DNA of 5,973 bases from Bacillota bacterium (GTDB lineage Bacteria > Bacillota > Bacilli > Alicyclobacillales > SLC66). Under the pieces are notes generated by a model, which was not told the DNA's origin, ran no database searches, and saw nothing but the letters and a program-made list of their open reading frames with translations. Location: the NCBI GenBank assembly GCA_021846145.1, contig JAJZCJ010000203.1, forward strand, positions 1-5,973, given 5' to 3'. The stretch's first letter is position 1; every line of letters begins with the position of its first letter. The position numbers and the translations under genes were made by a program. This document shows, in pieces, positions 1-5,533 of the stretch.

Positions 1-182
1 GGCAACTTCCGTCACTCCCGTCAGCAGTATCAAACCATGCTATGCGAAAAATGATGGAGGTGTTCATTTTTAAAAAAAAATCCAGTTTACATACCCAAGT
101 GCTATTGCGAAACGCTTGCAAAGGTGGTAGACTTTCACTAGTAAATTTGTGGGTGAACCTTAATAGAAAATGCATGAAGATT

Positions 183-192
183 GTAATATTAC
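183..192. promoter_or_regulatory. Perfect 10-bp palindrome, possible operator
   Basis: GTAATATTAC reads the same on both strands and lies about 105 bases before the abrB start. AbrB is autoregulated in B. subtilis and is repressed there by Spo0A, so a symmetric site upstream would fit a regulator. The sequence does not match a Spo0A box, and AbrB has no strict consensus, so the binding protein is unknown. Confidence 0.2.
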
Positions 193-227
193 GATGTTTG
201 CAATTTATATTAAGGTACACGCAAATT

Positions 228-256
228 TTGATAGTGCATCTTGTTGCTTCTATTTG
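228..256 (+). promoter_or_regulatory. Weak candidate sigma-A promoter for abrB
   Basis: TTGATA (228-233, five of six to the -35 consensus) is followed after exactly 17 bases by TATTTG (251-256, only three of six to the -10). This would start transcription near 263 and give a leader of about 33 bases. A second weak pair is TTGCGA (105-110), 17 bases, TAGACT (128-133), with four of six matches in each hexamer. Neither is convincing in such AT-rich sequence, and the call is inference. Confidence 0.22.
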
Positions 257-278
257 TCTCAAAAAAACCTATTTTGTT

Positions 279-285
279 GAGGAGG
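279..285 (+). promoter_or_regulatory. Ribosome binding site of abrB
   Basis: GAGGAGG lies 10 bases before the ATG at 296 and 13 before a second ATG at 299, which favours the first. The first three bases also form the 3' arm of an AT-rich hairpin (258-281: CTCAA pairs with TTGAG, then AAAA with TTTT around a CCTA loop), so the site could be partly masked. Confidence 0.8.
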
Positions 286-295
286 ATTTTCCTAT

Positions 296-544
296 ATGAT
301 GAAATCCACGGGCATTGTCCGTAAAGTTGACGAACTCGGACGAGTCGTCATTCCGATTGAACTTCGCCGCACGCTTGGCATTGGCGAAAAAGACGCGCTT
401 GAAATCTATGTTGACGGTGACAGAATCGTACTTAAAAAATACGAACCAGCTTGCATTTTCTGCGGACAAGCAGATCAAATCATTCACTTCAAAGGCAAAA
501 ACATCTGCCCAGCTTGCATTGAAGAAATGGGACATGCTCACTAA
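296..544 (+). CDS. abrB: AbrB-family transition-state regulator with C-terminal zinc-finger-like module
   Basis: This is a small DNA-binding regulator of 82 residues. Residues 2-48 are almost identical to the swapped-hairpin (SpoVT/AbrB) DNA-binding domain of B. subtilis AbrB, including STGIVRKVDELGRVVIPIEL and the segment RRTLGI..KDALEIYVD. The domain dimerises and binds AT-rich promoters, typically repressing post-exponential genes during growth. The C-terminal half is unlike the B. subtilis multimerisation domain: it has CIFC (C53, C56) and CPAC (C71, C74), a likely zinc site. This variant is known from clostridia and other deep Bacillota, so it is a normal family form. The start is ATG 296 behind GAGGAGG; ATG 299 is equally compatible with the family. 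The gene converges on rsmI, and the two stop codons overlap. It is the only + strand gene recognised here. Confidence 0.95.
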   Translation: MMKSTGIVRKVDELGRVVIPIELRRTLGIGEKDALEIYVDGDRIVLKKYEPACIFCGQADQIIHFKGKNICPACIEEMGHAH

Positions 545-1431
545 TCGCTTTGAACTTTAGCGTCTAACAACGCTTGATATACAACCCGCCGCGATATGCT
601 GCGGGTTTTTGCTACTTCTTTTAGTGCCTCTTTTTTTGACATGCCTTGGCGGATAAAGTCTTCTACCTGCTGCACTAATGATGCAGGACTCAAAGATGCT
701 TCATCCTGCTGTACAGGAACGAACCTTGCTCCCTCAACGATAATCACAAATTCACCACGTTCCAATGTGTCATCCGCTAACTTCTCATATTCCTTCAGAT
801 CGCCACGATAATAAGTTTCATGCACCTTACTTAGTTCTTTGACGATGACGACACTCCTATCACCTAACAAACCATACATTTCCTCAAGAGTAGCACGTAA
901 ACGGTGGGGAGCCTCATAAAAAATAAGTGTGCCTTCATACTGCAAAAACCTTTCCCAAACTTGTCGACGTTCTTTTTTTGAAATAGGAAGAAATCCAATA
1001 AACGAAAAAAACTTAACAGGCATTCCTGATCCCACAAGCGCAGTGAGAAAGGCGCTCGGTCCAGGCAACACTTCTACTTGAATCCCCGCGATGGCAAGCA
1101 TACGTATCAGTAGTTCCCCCGGATCAGACACCCCAGGCATTCCCGCATCAGACACTAATGCTCCGGACAGACCACTCAACAACAAAGTCTGGATTTTCTC
1201 TCCTGCTTGCTTGAGATTATGTTGATGATAGGGAAACAGCCGCTCAGGATGTATATCAAAATGAGATAACAGCTTACGCGTATGGCGCGTGTCTTCAGCA
1301 GCAATAAAAGCCACTTCTTGCAAGATACGAATCCCTCGCAACGTCATGTCTTCCAAATTGCCAATTGGCGTCGGTACTATGTATAAAGTTCCCGTTTCCT
1401 GCTTTACGTTCTCTGTAGGCTTTCCAGACAG
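541..1431 (-). CDS. rsmI: 16S rRNA (cytidine(1402)-2'-O)-methyltransferase RsmI, probable CTG start
   Basis: RsmI transfers a methyl group from S-adenosylmethionine to the 2'-OH of C1402 in 16S rRNA, in the ribosomal P site. The family signature is complete: GTLYIVPTPIGNLEDMTLR (residues 14-32, counted from the CTG), AAEDTRHT (44-51), SDAGMPGVSDPG (94-105), LPGP (122-125), EAPHR (173-177), and a C-terminal helical domain with a KEAL..VAKTRSISRRVVY motif. The frame has no ATG, GTG or TTG between its upstream stop (1447-1449) and GTLYIVPTPIGN. The first usual start is TTG at 1354-1356, which would delete the SAM-binding N-terminus and has no ribosome binding site. CTG at 1429-1431 gives 296 residues, close to B. 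subtilis RsmI, and follows AAAGGAG at 10 bases. CTG at 1440 is an alternative. The gene overlaps the end of yabA. Confidence 0.9.
   Translation of the reverse strand: MSGKPTENVKQETGTLYIVPTPIGNLEDMTLRGIRILQEVAFIAAEDTRHTRKLLSHFDIHPERLFPYHQHNLKQAGEKIQTLLLSGLSGALVSDAGMPGVSDPGELLIRMLAIAGIQVEVLPGPSAFLTALVGSGMPVKFFSFIGFLPISKKERRQVWERFLQYEGTLIFYEAPHRLRATLEEMYGLLGDRSVVIVKELSKVHETYYRGDLKEYEKLADDTLERGEFVIIVEGARFVPVQQDEASLSPASLVQQVEDFIRQGMSKKEALKEVAKTRSISRRVVYQALLDAKVQSD
583..610 (+). terminator. Candidate intrinsic terminator of abrB, inside the 3' end of rsmI
   Basis: AACCCGC (583-589) pairs perfectly with GCGGGTT (601-607) around an 11-base loop, and the + strand runs on in T to 610. The hairpin starts 39 bases after the abrB stop and is the first plausible terminator for that transcript. 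On the other strand the same bases encode the rsmI C-terminal segment KTRSISRRVV, so it is dual-use sequence. The T tract is short once two Ts are used in the stem. Confidence 0.5.
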
Positions 1432-1715
1432 AACAAACAGTCTCCTTTACGCAAGCTTCCATAATTAATGTTGCAAATATGAAATCCATCATCATATAAA
1501 TTTCGCAAATATTTTTTCGCTTCCCCCGGTGCGGCCTTTTCCTCCGCGCTAAAACCTACCCTATCTCGCAAATTGCCATTTTCAATAATAAGGTTCTGGT
1601 TTTCCTCCAGCAATTCATTTAACAGCAGCTTCAATGCGCCAATCTCCTGATAAAAATGACCAATTTGTTCCTGCAACTGCTCAACACGAAGAAACAGTTC
1701 CTGTTTATCAACCAA
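1404..1715 (-). CDS. yabA: Replication initiation control protein YabA
   Basis: YabA binds DnaA and the DnaN clamp and prevents over-initiation of chromosome replication. The 103-residue protein has the family layout: an N-terminal coiled coil (about residues 3-52, heptad-like L/I/E pattern with EENQNLIIENGNLRDR), a short charged linker (about 53-70), and a C-terminal metal-binding tail HICNINYGSLRKGDCLFCL, with H79, C81, C93 and C96 as likely zinc ligands. I place the start at TTG 1715 rather than the upstream ATG 1739. The resulting MVDKQELF matches the B. subtilis start MDKKELF, and GGGGTGA lies 5 bases upstream. The gene then overlaps the end of holB by 8 bases. In most relatives ricT (yaaT) separates holB and yabA; here it is missing. 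The 3' end contains the rsmI start region. Confidence 0.95.
   Translation of the reverse strand: MVDKQELFLRVEQLQEQIGHFYQEIGALKLLLNELLEENQNLIIENGNLRDRVGFSAEEKAAPGEAKKYLRNLYDDGFHICNINYGSLRKGDCLFCLESLQRT
1442..1448 (-). promoter_or_regulatory. Ribosome binding site for rsmI embedded in yabA
   Basis: The minus strand reads AAAGGAG here, a strong match to the anti-Shine-Dalgarno sequence. It lies 10 bases before CTG 1431 and only one base before CTG 1440, so it favours the former. The same bases encode the KGD of the conserved YabA metal motif (RKGDCLFC), so part of the match is forced by protein coding, and its use as a ribosome binding site is inference. Confidence 0.5.
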
Positions 1716-2574
1716 GCCTCTCACCCCTTTTTGCGGCATTGATTAAAAATGTCTCCCAAGCAAGTTGAGCATTGACGTGGCTTAGCATTTGTCTACGCAC
1801 CTGAAATACTGCCAATGCCAACTCCGAATAGCGATGAATCATTGCCAAGTGATTAGAGACTGCCGCTTGATCGCGTAAATAGCGAATTACTAAATCGGCA
1901 AATGCAAGGCTTTGGGTAGGATTAAAGTTCCACTTTGACCATTTATCAGACACTAAAAACCAACCACTACGTTCACCGTGATAAGCAGTCTCGCCAAACT
2001 CGCGAATCAACCCCTGTAATTCTTCCACTTTTGACTCATCATCCAATGAAAATACAGCTAAATCCTGTTCATTGCCTGAAAAGAGTGCAGTATGATCAAA
2101 AATTCGTATCAGTAAGATGCGTGATCTCAGCGTTGGCAATAACGCTGCAGGCGCAGTGGTCAAAAACAAAAATAAACGATTCACATTGGGATCTTCTACC
2201 CATTTAAGAATAGAATTAGCAGCTTCCACTGTTAACTTGTGTACATCCTCCATCACAAAAATATGTAACCGATCATGCATTACTTTTAGTGTGTCCGTCT
2301 TGATCACTGTACGCATTTGCTGGATCTTTAATGTCGAGCCATCAGGAATCAGCCACTCCACATCCGGATGATTGCCACTTGCCATTTGCAAACAGGACCT
2401 GCATACTCCACAGGCTATTCCATCTAAAGGCAATTCACAAAGCAGCAACCCAACAGCACTGTACGCAAATTCATGCAGCTTTTGCGAATCATCGGCTGTC
2501 ACCAAGTAGGCATGTGCCAGACGCTTCTCTTGATGCCATTGTTGCAGCCGTTGCCCCCATTCGCGTGCGTCCAT
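1708..2574 (-). CDS. holB: DNA polymerase III delta-prime subunit (clamp loader)
   Basis: Delta-prime is the stator of the clamp-loader complex that places the beta sliding clamp on DNA; it does not itself hydrolyse ATP in characterised systems. The 288-residue protein has the usual N-terminus HAYLV (21-25), a four-cysteine zinc module C46-x8-C55-x2-C58-x2-C61, the GNHPDVEW segment, a Walker-B-like strand IFVMEDVHKL (105-114) and AANSILKWVEDP. The Walker A loop of B. subtilis HolB (GKKGTGK) is replaced by ADDSQKL, so no P-loop remains. The SRC motif reads SRI (151-153): the arginine finger is kept and the cysteine lost. I chose ATG 2574 over GTG 2583 because GGGGTGA ends five bases before it and overlaps the GTG. 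The gene lies 22 bases after yaaR and its end overlaps yabA. Confidence 0.93.
   Translation of the reverse strand: MDAREWGQRLQQWHQEKRLAHAYLVTADDSQKLHEFAYSAVGLLLCELPLDGIACGVCRSCLQMASGNHPDVEWLIPDGSTLKIQQMRTVIKTDTLKVMHDRLHIFVMEDVHKLTVEAANSILKWVEDPNVNRLFLFLTTAPAALLPTLRSRILLIRIFDHTALFSGNEQDLAVFSLDDESKVEELQGLIREFGETAYHGERSGWFLVSDKWSKWNFNPTQSLAFADLVIRYLRDQAAVSNHLAMIHRYSELALAVFQVRRQMLSHVNAQLAWETFLINAAKRGERLG
1721..1727 (-). promoter_or_regulatory. Ribosome binding site deciding the yabA TTG start
   Basis: GGGGTGA on the minus strand sits five bases before TTG 1715. The same heptamer at the same distance precedes the holB ATG, which supports both start choices. Confidence 0.7.
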
Positions 2575-2579
2575 GAAAT

Positions 2580-2586
2580 TCACCCC
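2580..2586 (-). promoter_or_regulatory. Ribosome binding site deciding the holB ATG start
   Basis: GGGGTGA, five bases before ATG 2574, matches the 3' part of the consensus AGGAGGTGA. It contains the in-frame GTG at 2583, which is therefore unlikely to be the start. Confidence 0.65.
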
Positions 2587-2596
2587 ATTTGTATCA

Positions 2597-3043
2597 TCAA
2601 GTGTGCAGACTAATCAGCAGCCCTTTTACTTCACCAACAATTCGCAATAATTGCAACGGTTCTTTTTGATCAGAAATAGCCAAATTCAGCAATCCGATCA
2701 AGTGCTGATCGATTTCTTGAACGACAGCATACATTTTTTGTTTGCCATAACGGTCTGTTGACGTCTTTGATGTCACAGCCATGCTTCCTTTAACCAGTAC
2801 GTCAAGATACTTTTTGACCGCCTGCCGGTAAGCATACGCCGCATCAAGTGACTGGGTTGCGACAAATACGTCACCTTTGCGATTGACCTCTTGTAATAAA
2901 CGATCTAATTCTGCATTTTGTTGATCTGACCCCGCGTCTTCAAGCACCGCCCGAAACAGATCGGACTCATGTGCTTTGCCGGTATCCGATTTTGCAACTC
3001 GCTCGGCCTTTACACCCTGACCGCCATAGCGATTAATCTTCAA
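2597..3043 (-). CDS. yaaR: YaaR family protein (DUF327), function unknown
   Basis: The 148-residue soluble protein matches the DUF327/YaaR family by length, position between darA and holB, and sequence landmarks: an MKIN start, a helical middle (AELDRLLQEVNRKGDVFVATQSLDA, given here by its ends near residues 44 and 68), a YRQAVKKYLD segment, and the conserved end RIVGEVKGLLISLHT. No signal peptide, membrane segment or catalytic motif is visible. Its biochemical role is not established, and I do not propose one. The start is TTG 3043: it gives MKIN, as in B. subtilis, and lies eight bases after GGAGG. An in-frame TTG at 3049 abuts the ribosome binding site and is too close to be used. The gene follows darA by 20 bases and precedes holB by 22, so co-transcription is likely. 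Confidence 0.88.
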   Translation of the reverse strand: MKINRYGGQGVKAERVAKSDTGKAHESDLFRAVLEDAGSDQQNAELDRLLQEVNRKGDVFVATQSLDAAYAYRQAVKKYLDVLVKGSMAVTSKTSTDRYGKQKMYAVVQEIDQHLIGLLNLAISDQKEPLQLLRIVGEVKGLLISLHT

Positions 3044-3049
3044 TCCCAA

Positions 3050-3056
3050 TCCCTCC
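3050..3056 (-). promoter_or_regulatory. Ribosome binding site deciding the yaaR TTG start
   Basis: The minus strand reads GGAGGGA, ending six bases before TTG 3043 and directly against TTG 3049. The spacing picks the inner TTG. Confidence 0.7.
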
Positions 3057-3063
3057 GCACCTG

Positions 3064-3393
3064 CTAGAAGTGCTCATACCGATCAACAGGAACCACAAAC
3101 ACTGTAGCCCCCCCCACCTGCACGGACACTGGGTATGATACATAAGACTCCACCTGATTTCCAAGTGGTGCATTAGGAGTAACAAATTGTTCCCTTGAAC
3201 GGCAACTATCGGCAATTATCTGCAGTAGATAATCCACACGCTCATCTTCAATCCCAATCAAAAAAGTAGTATTTCCCGCGCGCAAAAACCCCCCCGTGGT
3301 GGCTAATTTGGTCGCGCGAATCTCTGCCTTAATTAACCGTTCTGTCATTCTCGCCGCATCCTTATCTTGAACAATGGCGATGACCAATCGCAT
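3064..3393 (-). CDS. darA: Cyclic-di-AMP receptor DarA (PII-like)
   Basis: DarA (YaaQ; PstA in Staphylococcus) is a trimeric PII-like protein that binds cyclic di-AMP; its downstream partner is not settled. From ATG 3393 the protein has 109 residues, the same length as the B. subtilis protein. It keeps the family core RATKLATTGGFLRAGNTTF and the ending VGGATVFVVPVDRYEHF. Residues reported to contact c-di-AMP in staphylococcal PstA are all present at the same numbers: R26, T28, F36, L37, N41, G47 and F99, so ligand binding is expected to be intact. The start is fixed by AGGAGGT seven bases before the ATG. A longer frame from 3414 would include this ribosome binding site and can be excluded. 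The gene begins 21 bases after the tmk stop. Confidence 0.96.
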   Translation of the reverse strand: MRLVIAIVQDKDAARMTERLIKAEIRATKLATTGGFLRAGNTTFLIGIEDERVDYLLQIIADSCRSREQFVTPNAPLGNQVESYVSYPVSVQVGGATVFVVPVDRYEHF

Positions 3394-3414
3394 ATTAGGT
3401 ACCTCCTCGCCCAT

Positions 3415-4092
3415 TTATAATTGGGTTACGGCTTGCCAAATGCGTTCTGTTAGTTCCTCTGGAGACAAGTTCCCATCGATCCAAAAATAACGCTCTGGGT
3501 TTTGTTCATACAAGGCTCGCAGCCCAGCGCGCACCCGTTCGTAGAACACTGCACCTCTGCGTTCGATGCGATCTTGATTTTGTTGCAACGCTTGTTTTCG
3601 TTGCCACACACGCCGCTCAGCCACGCTAGCATCGATATCAATGATAATCGTCAGATCTGGCATCCTTCCTGCGACGGCCGGTGCATTCACAGCTTTCACC
3701 ATATCGGGAGTTAGTCCTTCGGGTTGTAACCCATACCCTTGGTAAGCAATGCTGGCATCGACAAAGCGATCACAAATCACGCTAACACCCTGTTCAAGGG
3801 AGGGCGCGATGACGCCCCGGACGTGCTCCGCCCGAGAAGCCGCATAAAGATACATCTCAGTAAATGGATTCATGTCTAGCTCCGGATTGAGCAATAACGC
3901 ACGAATTTCATCGCCAATCAGTGTGCCTCCAGGTTCGCGCGTCCTAATGCACGGTTTGCCAGCGTTCAAAAACCGCTGCATTAGTTGTTCGACCTGCGTC
4001 GTTTTGCCAGCGCCGTCAATCCCCTCGATGGTGATGAAAACTGCCTCGTGCTCCCATTTATTAATGCTATTATTCATTCGCTTAAAAACCAT
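3415..4092 (-). CDS. tmk: Thymidylate kinase
   Basis: Thymidylate kinase phosphorylates dTMP to dTDP with ATP, the step common to de novo and salvage dTTP synthesis. The 225-residue protein carries the P-loop EGIDGAGKTT (residues 23-32), the TREPGGT substrate loop (51-57), the CDRFVDASIAYQG motif (107-119) with the DR(F/Y) signature, and the MPDLTIIIDID strand (144-154). A basic segment RIERRG (175-180) lies in the lid region, consistent with the bacterial type II arrangement of E. coli. Two ATGs are possible. ATG 4092 has GGAAGGA five bases upstream and overlaps yaaO by 19 bases. ATG 4077 forms an ATGA overlap with the yaaO stop but has no ribosome binding site of its own. I favour 4092. Either way translation is likely coupled to yaaO. 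Confidence 0.96.
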   Translation of the reverse strand: MVFKRMNNSINKWEHEAVFITIEGIDGAGKTTQVEQLMQRFLNAGKPCIRTREPGGTLIGDEIRALLLNPELDMNPFTEMYLYAASRAEHVRGVIAPSLEQGVSVICDRFVDASIAYQGYGLQPEGLTPDMVKAVNAPAVAGRMPDLTIIIDIDASVAERRVWQRKQALQQNQDRIERRGAVFYERVRAGLRALYEQNPERYFWIDGNLSPEELTERIWQAVTQL

Positions 4093-5516
4093 GCACGTCC
4101 TTCCGCTGGGTTTACCAATCCATCCACACGAAGCCCAAATTCAATACACTTTTTTATGTATTGTATCATATTTGCAGTATACACCTCATCAGGCAACACC
4201 AAGGGAATCCCCGGAGGACACAAGGTAATTGCCTGAGCGGCTTTCTTATTGACCAATTGATCGAGTTCCCCTAGCTTTGAGATATTTTTTGCATACCCAC
4301 TTGGCAACACTTCCGTAAGACGTGGCATTGCCGCATCCCATCGCAACGGTTCTTTCGTGTATTCTCTCCGTAATTTACCATACAGTGTTTTTTGAATTAC
4401 CTTAGTCACTCGTTCCATATCATTAACAGAATTGGCAAAGGACCAAACCAGCAATACATGCTCCGTATCATATAACTCCACAAAAATACCCGATTCCGCA
4501 AAATCACGAGCTAATTGCTCACCTGACACTCCCCACTGTCCCGACCAGATCGTCCACTTAAATGGATCACTAGGCAAATCAGCAAATCCCCCGTTAATCA
4601 GTCCGGGAAATTCCTCACTCAGTCGCGCCTTGCCAGCAGCCAAAAACTGCATCGTTTCTCCTAAAAGTTCTTTTCCATCTGCGACTAATTGCGCACGTGC
4701 AGCATCTAAGGAAGCAAGAAATAAATAAGACGGGGAACTAGTCTGAAACACGCGCAGATAATAGCGAACAGCCTCAAGATCCACGTGATCACCATTGACG
4801 TGAAGTAGACCTGTCTGTGTGAAGGCGGCGGTCATTTTGTGAGCACTTTGTACCACTAAATCAGCTTTCGCACCCACTGCAGAGGGTGGTAAATCAGGAT
4901 GAAACGCCAAGTGTGCGCCGTGCGCCTCATCTACAATCACTGTCATATGCTTGGCGTGCGCTATTTTCACAATAGAGAATAAATCTGACACGATGCCGTG
5001 ATAGGTGGGGCTGGTAATAATTACGGCAACCGCTTCAGGGTATGCGTTCATCGCTGCCTCTATATCATAGGTGCGGACAGATCCAATTAACATCCCCACA
5101 TAGGTCGGCGTTACCGCGATGACTTTCACTTTTGCAAGCGCCAACGCATGCCAGATGGACTGATGAGCATCACGCCCGACAATGACGGTATCCCCCGACG
5201 TGACGACACTCATTACCGCTACCAGATTCCCCACGGTGCTGCCATTTACTAAAAAAAACGTTTCCTCACTCCCCCAAGCTGCAGAGGCCAAACGTTGGGC
5301 GTCTGCTATCACCGCTTGGGGATGATGAAGATCATCTAGCCCAGGTAATTCCGTCGCATCTAATCTAGCAAGCGACCCGGCATACTTGGCAAAATCAGCA
5401 TACAATCCACGTCCAGCCTTGTGCCCTGGCACATGCAATGATGTCCGCTCTACACGTTGGTGGTTTTCTAGTGCTTGTAAAATTGGGGTTTTAATCCACT
5501 CGTTTTGTCTATCCAT
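4074..5516 (-). CDS. yaaO: PLP-dependent Orn/Lys/Arg decarboxylase family protein (YaaO type)
   Basis: This is a fold-type I, pyridoxal-phosphate enzyme of the major Orn/Lys/Arg decarboxylase family. The 480-residue length matches the short YaaO/SpeA branch, which lacks the N-terminal wing domain of the large inducible decarboxylases. Visible motifs are HVPGHKAG (28-35), NGSTVGNL (91-98, cofactor phosphate region), SPTYHG (169-174), VDEAHGAHL (195-203, with the cofactor-binding D196 and H199) and SAHKM (224-228), whose K227 is the expected PLP lysine. The C-terminal domain has CPPGIPLVLPDE (433-444). The likely reaction is decarboxylation of a basic amino acid, arginine or lysine, feeding polyamine synthesis; the substrate cannot be read from the sequence. 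It lies 17 bases after gin and overlaps tmk. The start has no clear ribosome binding site and sits in a hairpin. Confidence 0.92.
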   Translation of the reverse strand: MDRQNEWIKTPILQALENHQRVERTSLHVPGHKAGRGLYADFAKYAGSLARLDATELPGLDDLHHPQAVIADAQRLASAAWGSEETFFLVNGSTVGNLVAVMSVVTSGDTVIVGRDAHQSIWHALALAKVKVIAVTPTYVGMLIGSVRTYDIEAAMNAYPEAVAVIITSPTYHGIVSDLFSIVKIAHAKHMTVIVDEAHGAHLAFHPDLPPSAVGAKADLVVQSAHKMTAAFTQTGLLHVNGDHVDLEAVRYYLRVFQTSSPSYLFLASLDAARAQLVADGKELLGETMQFLAAGKARLSEEFPGLINGGFADLPSDPFKWTIWSGQWGVSGEQLARDFAESGIFVELYDTEHVLLVWSFANSVNDMERVTKVIQKTLYGKLRREYTKEPLRWDAAMPRLTEVLPSGYAKNISKLGELDQLVNKKAAQAITLCPPGIPLVLPDEVYTANMIQYIKKCIEFGLRVDGLVNPAEGRAWFLSE

Positions 5517-5533
5517 ACGCTCAGTATAGCGTA
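5516..5533 (-). promoter_or_regulatory. Hairpin and TATACT box at the yaaO start
   Basis: The 17-base gin-yaaO gap plus the A of the yaaO ATG form a perfect inverted repeat on the minus strand, TACGCT-ATACTG-AGCGTA. No Shine-Dalgarno better than GAG is present. The same bases contain TATACT (5528-5523, five of six to a sigma-A -10), placed so that the A of ATG is the seventh base downstream. A weak TTGAGC lies 19 bases upstream as a possible -35. This could be an attenuating hairpin, a leaderless promoter, or chance. Confidence 0.3.

Larger units (their letters stand above)
1..295. other. AT-rich region upstream of abrB, no recognised gene
   Basis: This stretch holds no protein or RNA gene that I recognise. 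In B. subtilis the neighbour of abrB on this side is metG, read away from abrB, but no methionyl-tRNA synthetase N-terminus is visible, so metG, if present, lies beyond the left edge. One + frame stays open from the left edge to position 299, with ATGs at 42, 51 and 54, but none has a ribosome binding site and the predicted peptide resembles nothing I know. The region probably carries the abrB promoter and operator: it is AT-rich and contains the palindrome GTAATATTAC (183-192) and several weak sigma-A-like hexamer pairs. Confidence 0.6.

Noticed and set aside
1..41. metG start or tRNA-sensing leader (T-box) at the left edge
   Set aside because: The minus strand reads HGLILLTGVTEVA in one frame, which is not a methionyl-tRNA synthetase start, and no T-box sequence (AGGGTGG-type) is visible; too little sequence to call.
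269..541. Minus-strand open frame antisense to abrB
   Set aside because: It is a shadow of the abrB coding frame, is rich in F, S and N, and shows no initiation signal.
1404..1449. Programmed -1 frameshift producing a YabA-RsmI fusion
   Set aside because: A -1 shift would be needed between 1446 and the yabA stop, but no X XXY YYZ slippery heptamer or following structure is evident, and both proteins have normal stand-alone ends.
1295..1495. Minus-strand open frame across the yabA-rsmI junction
   Set aside because: It is the third frame through two recognised genes, and its product has no familiar motif.
3872..4236. + strand open frames opposite tmk and the end of yaaO
   Set aside because: They mirror two genes with complete family motifs and have no ribosome binding site or sensible protein sequence.
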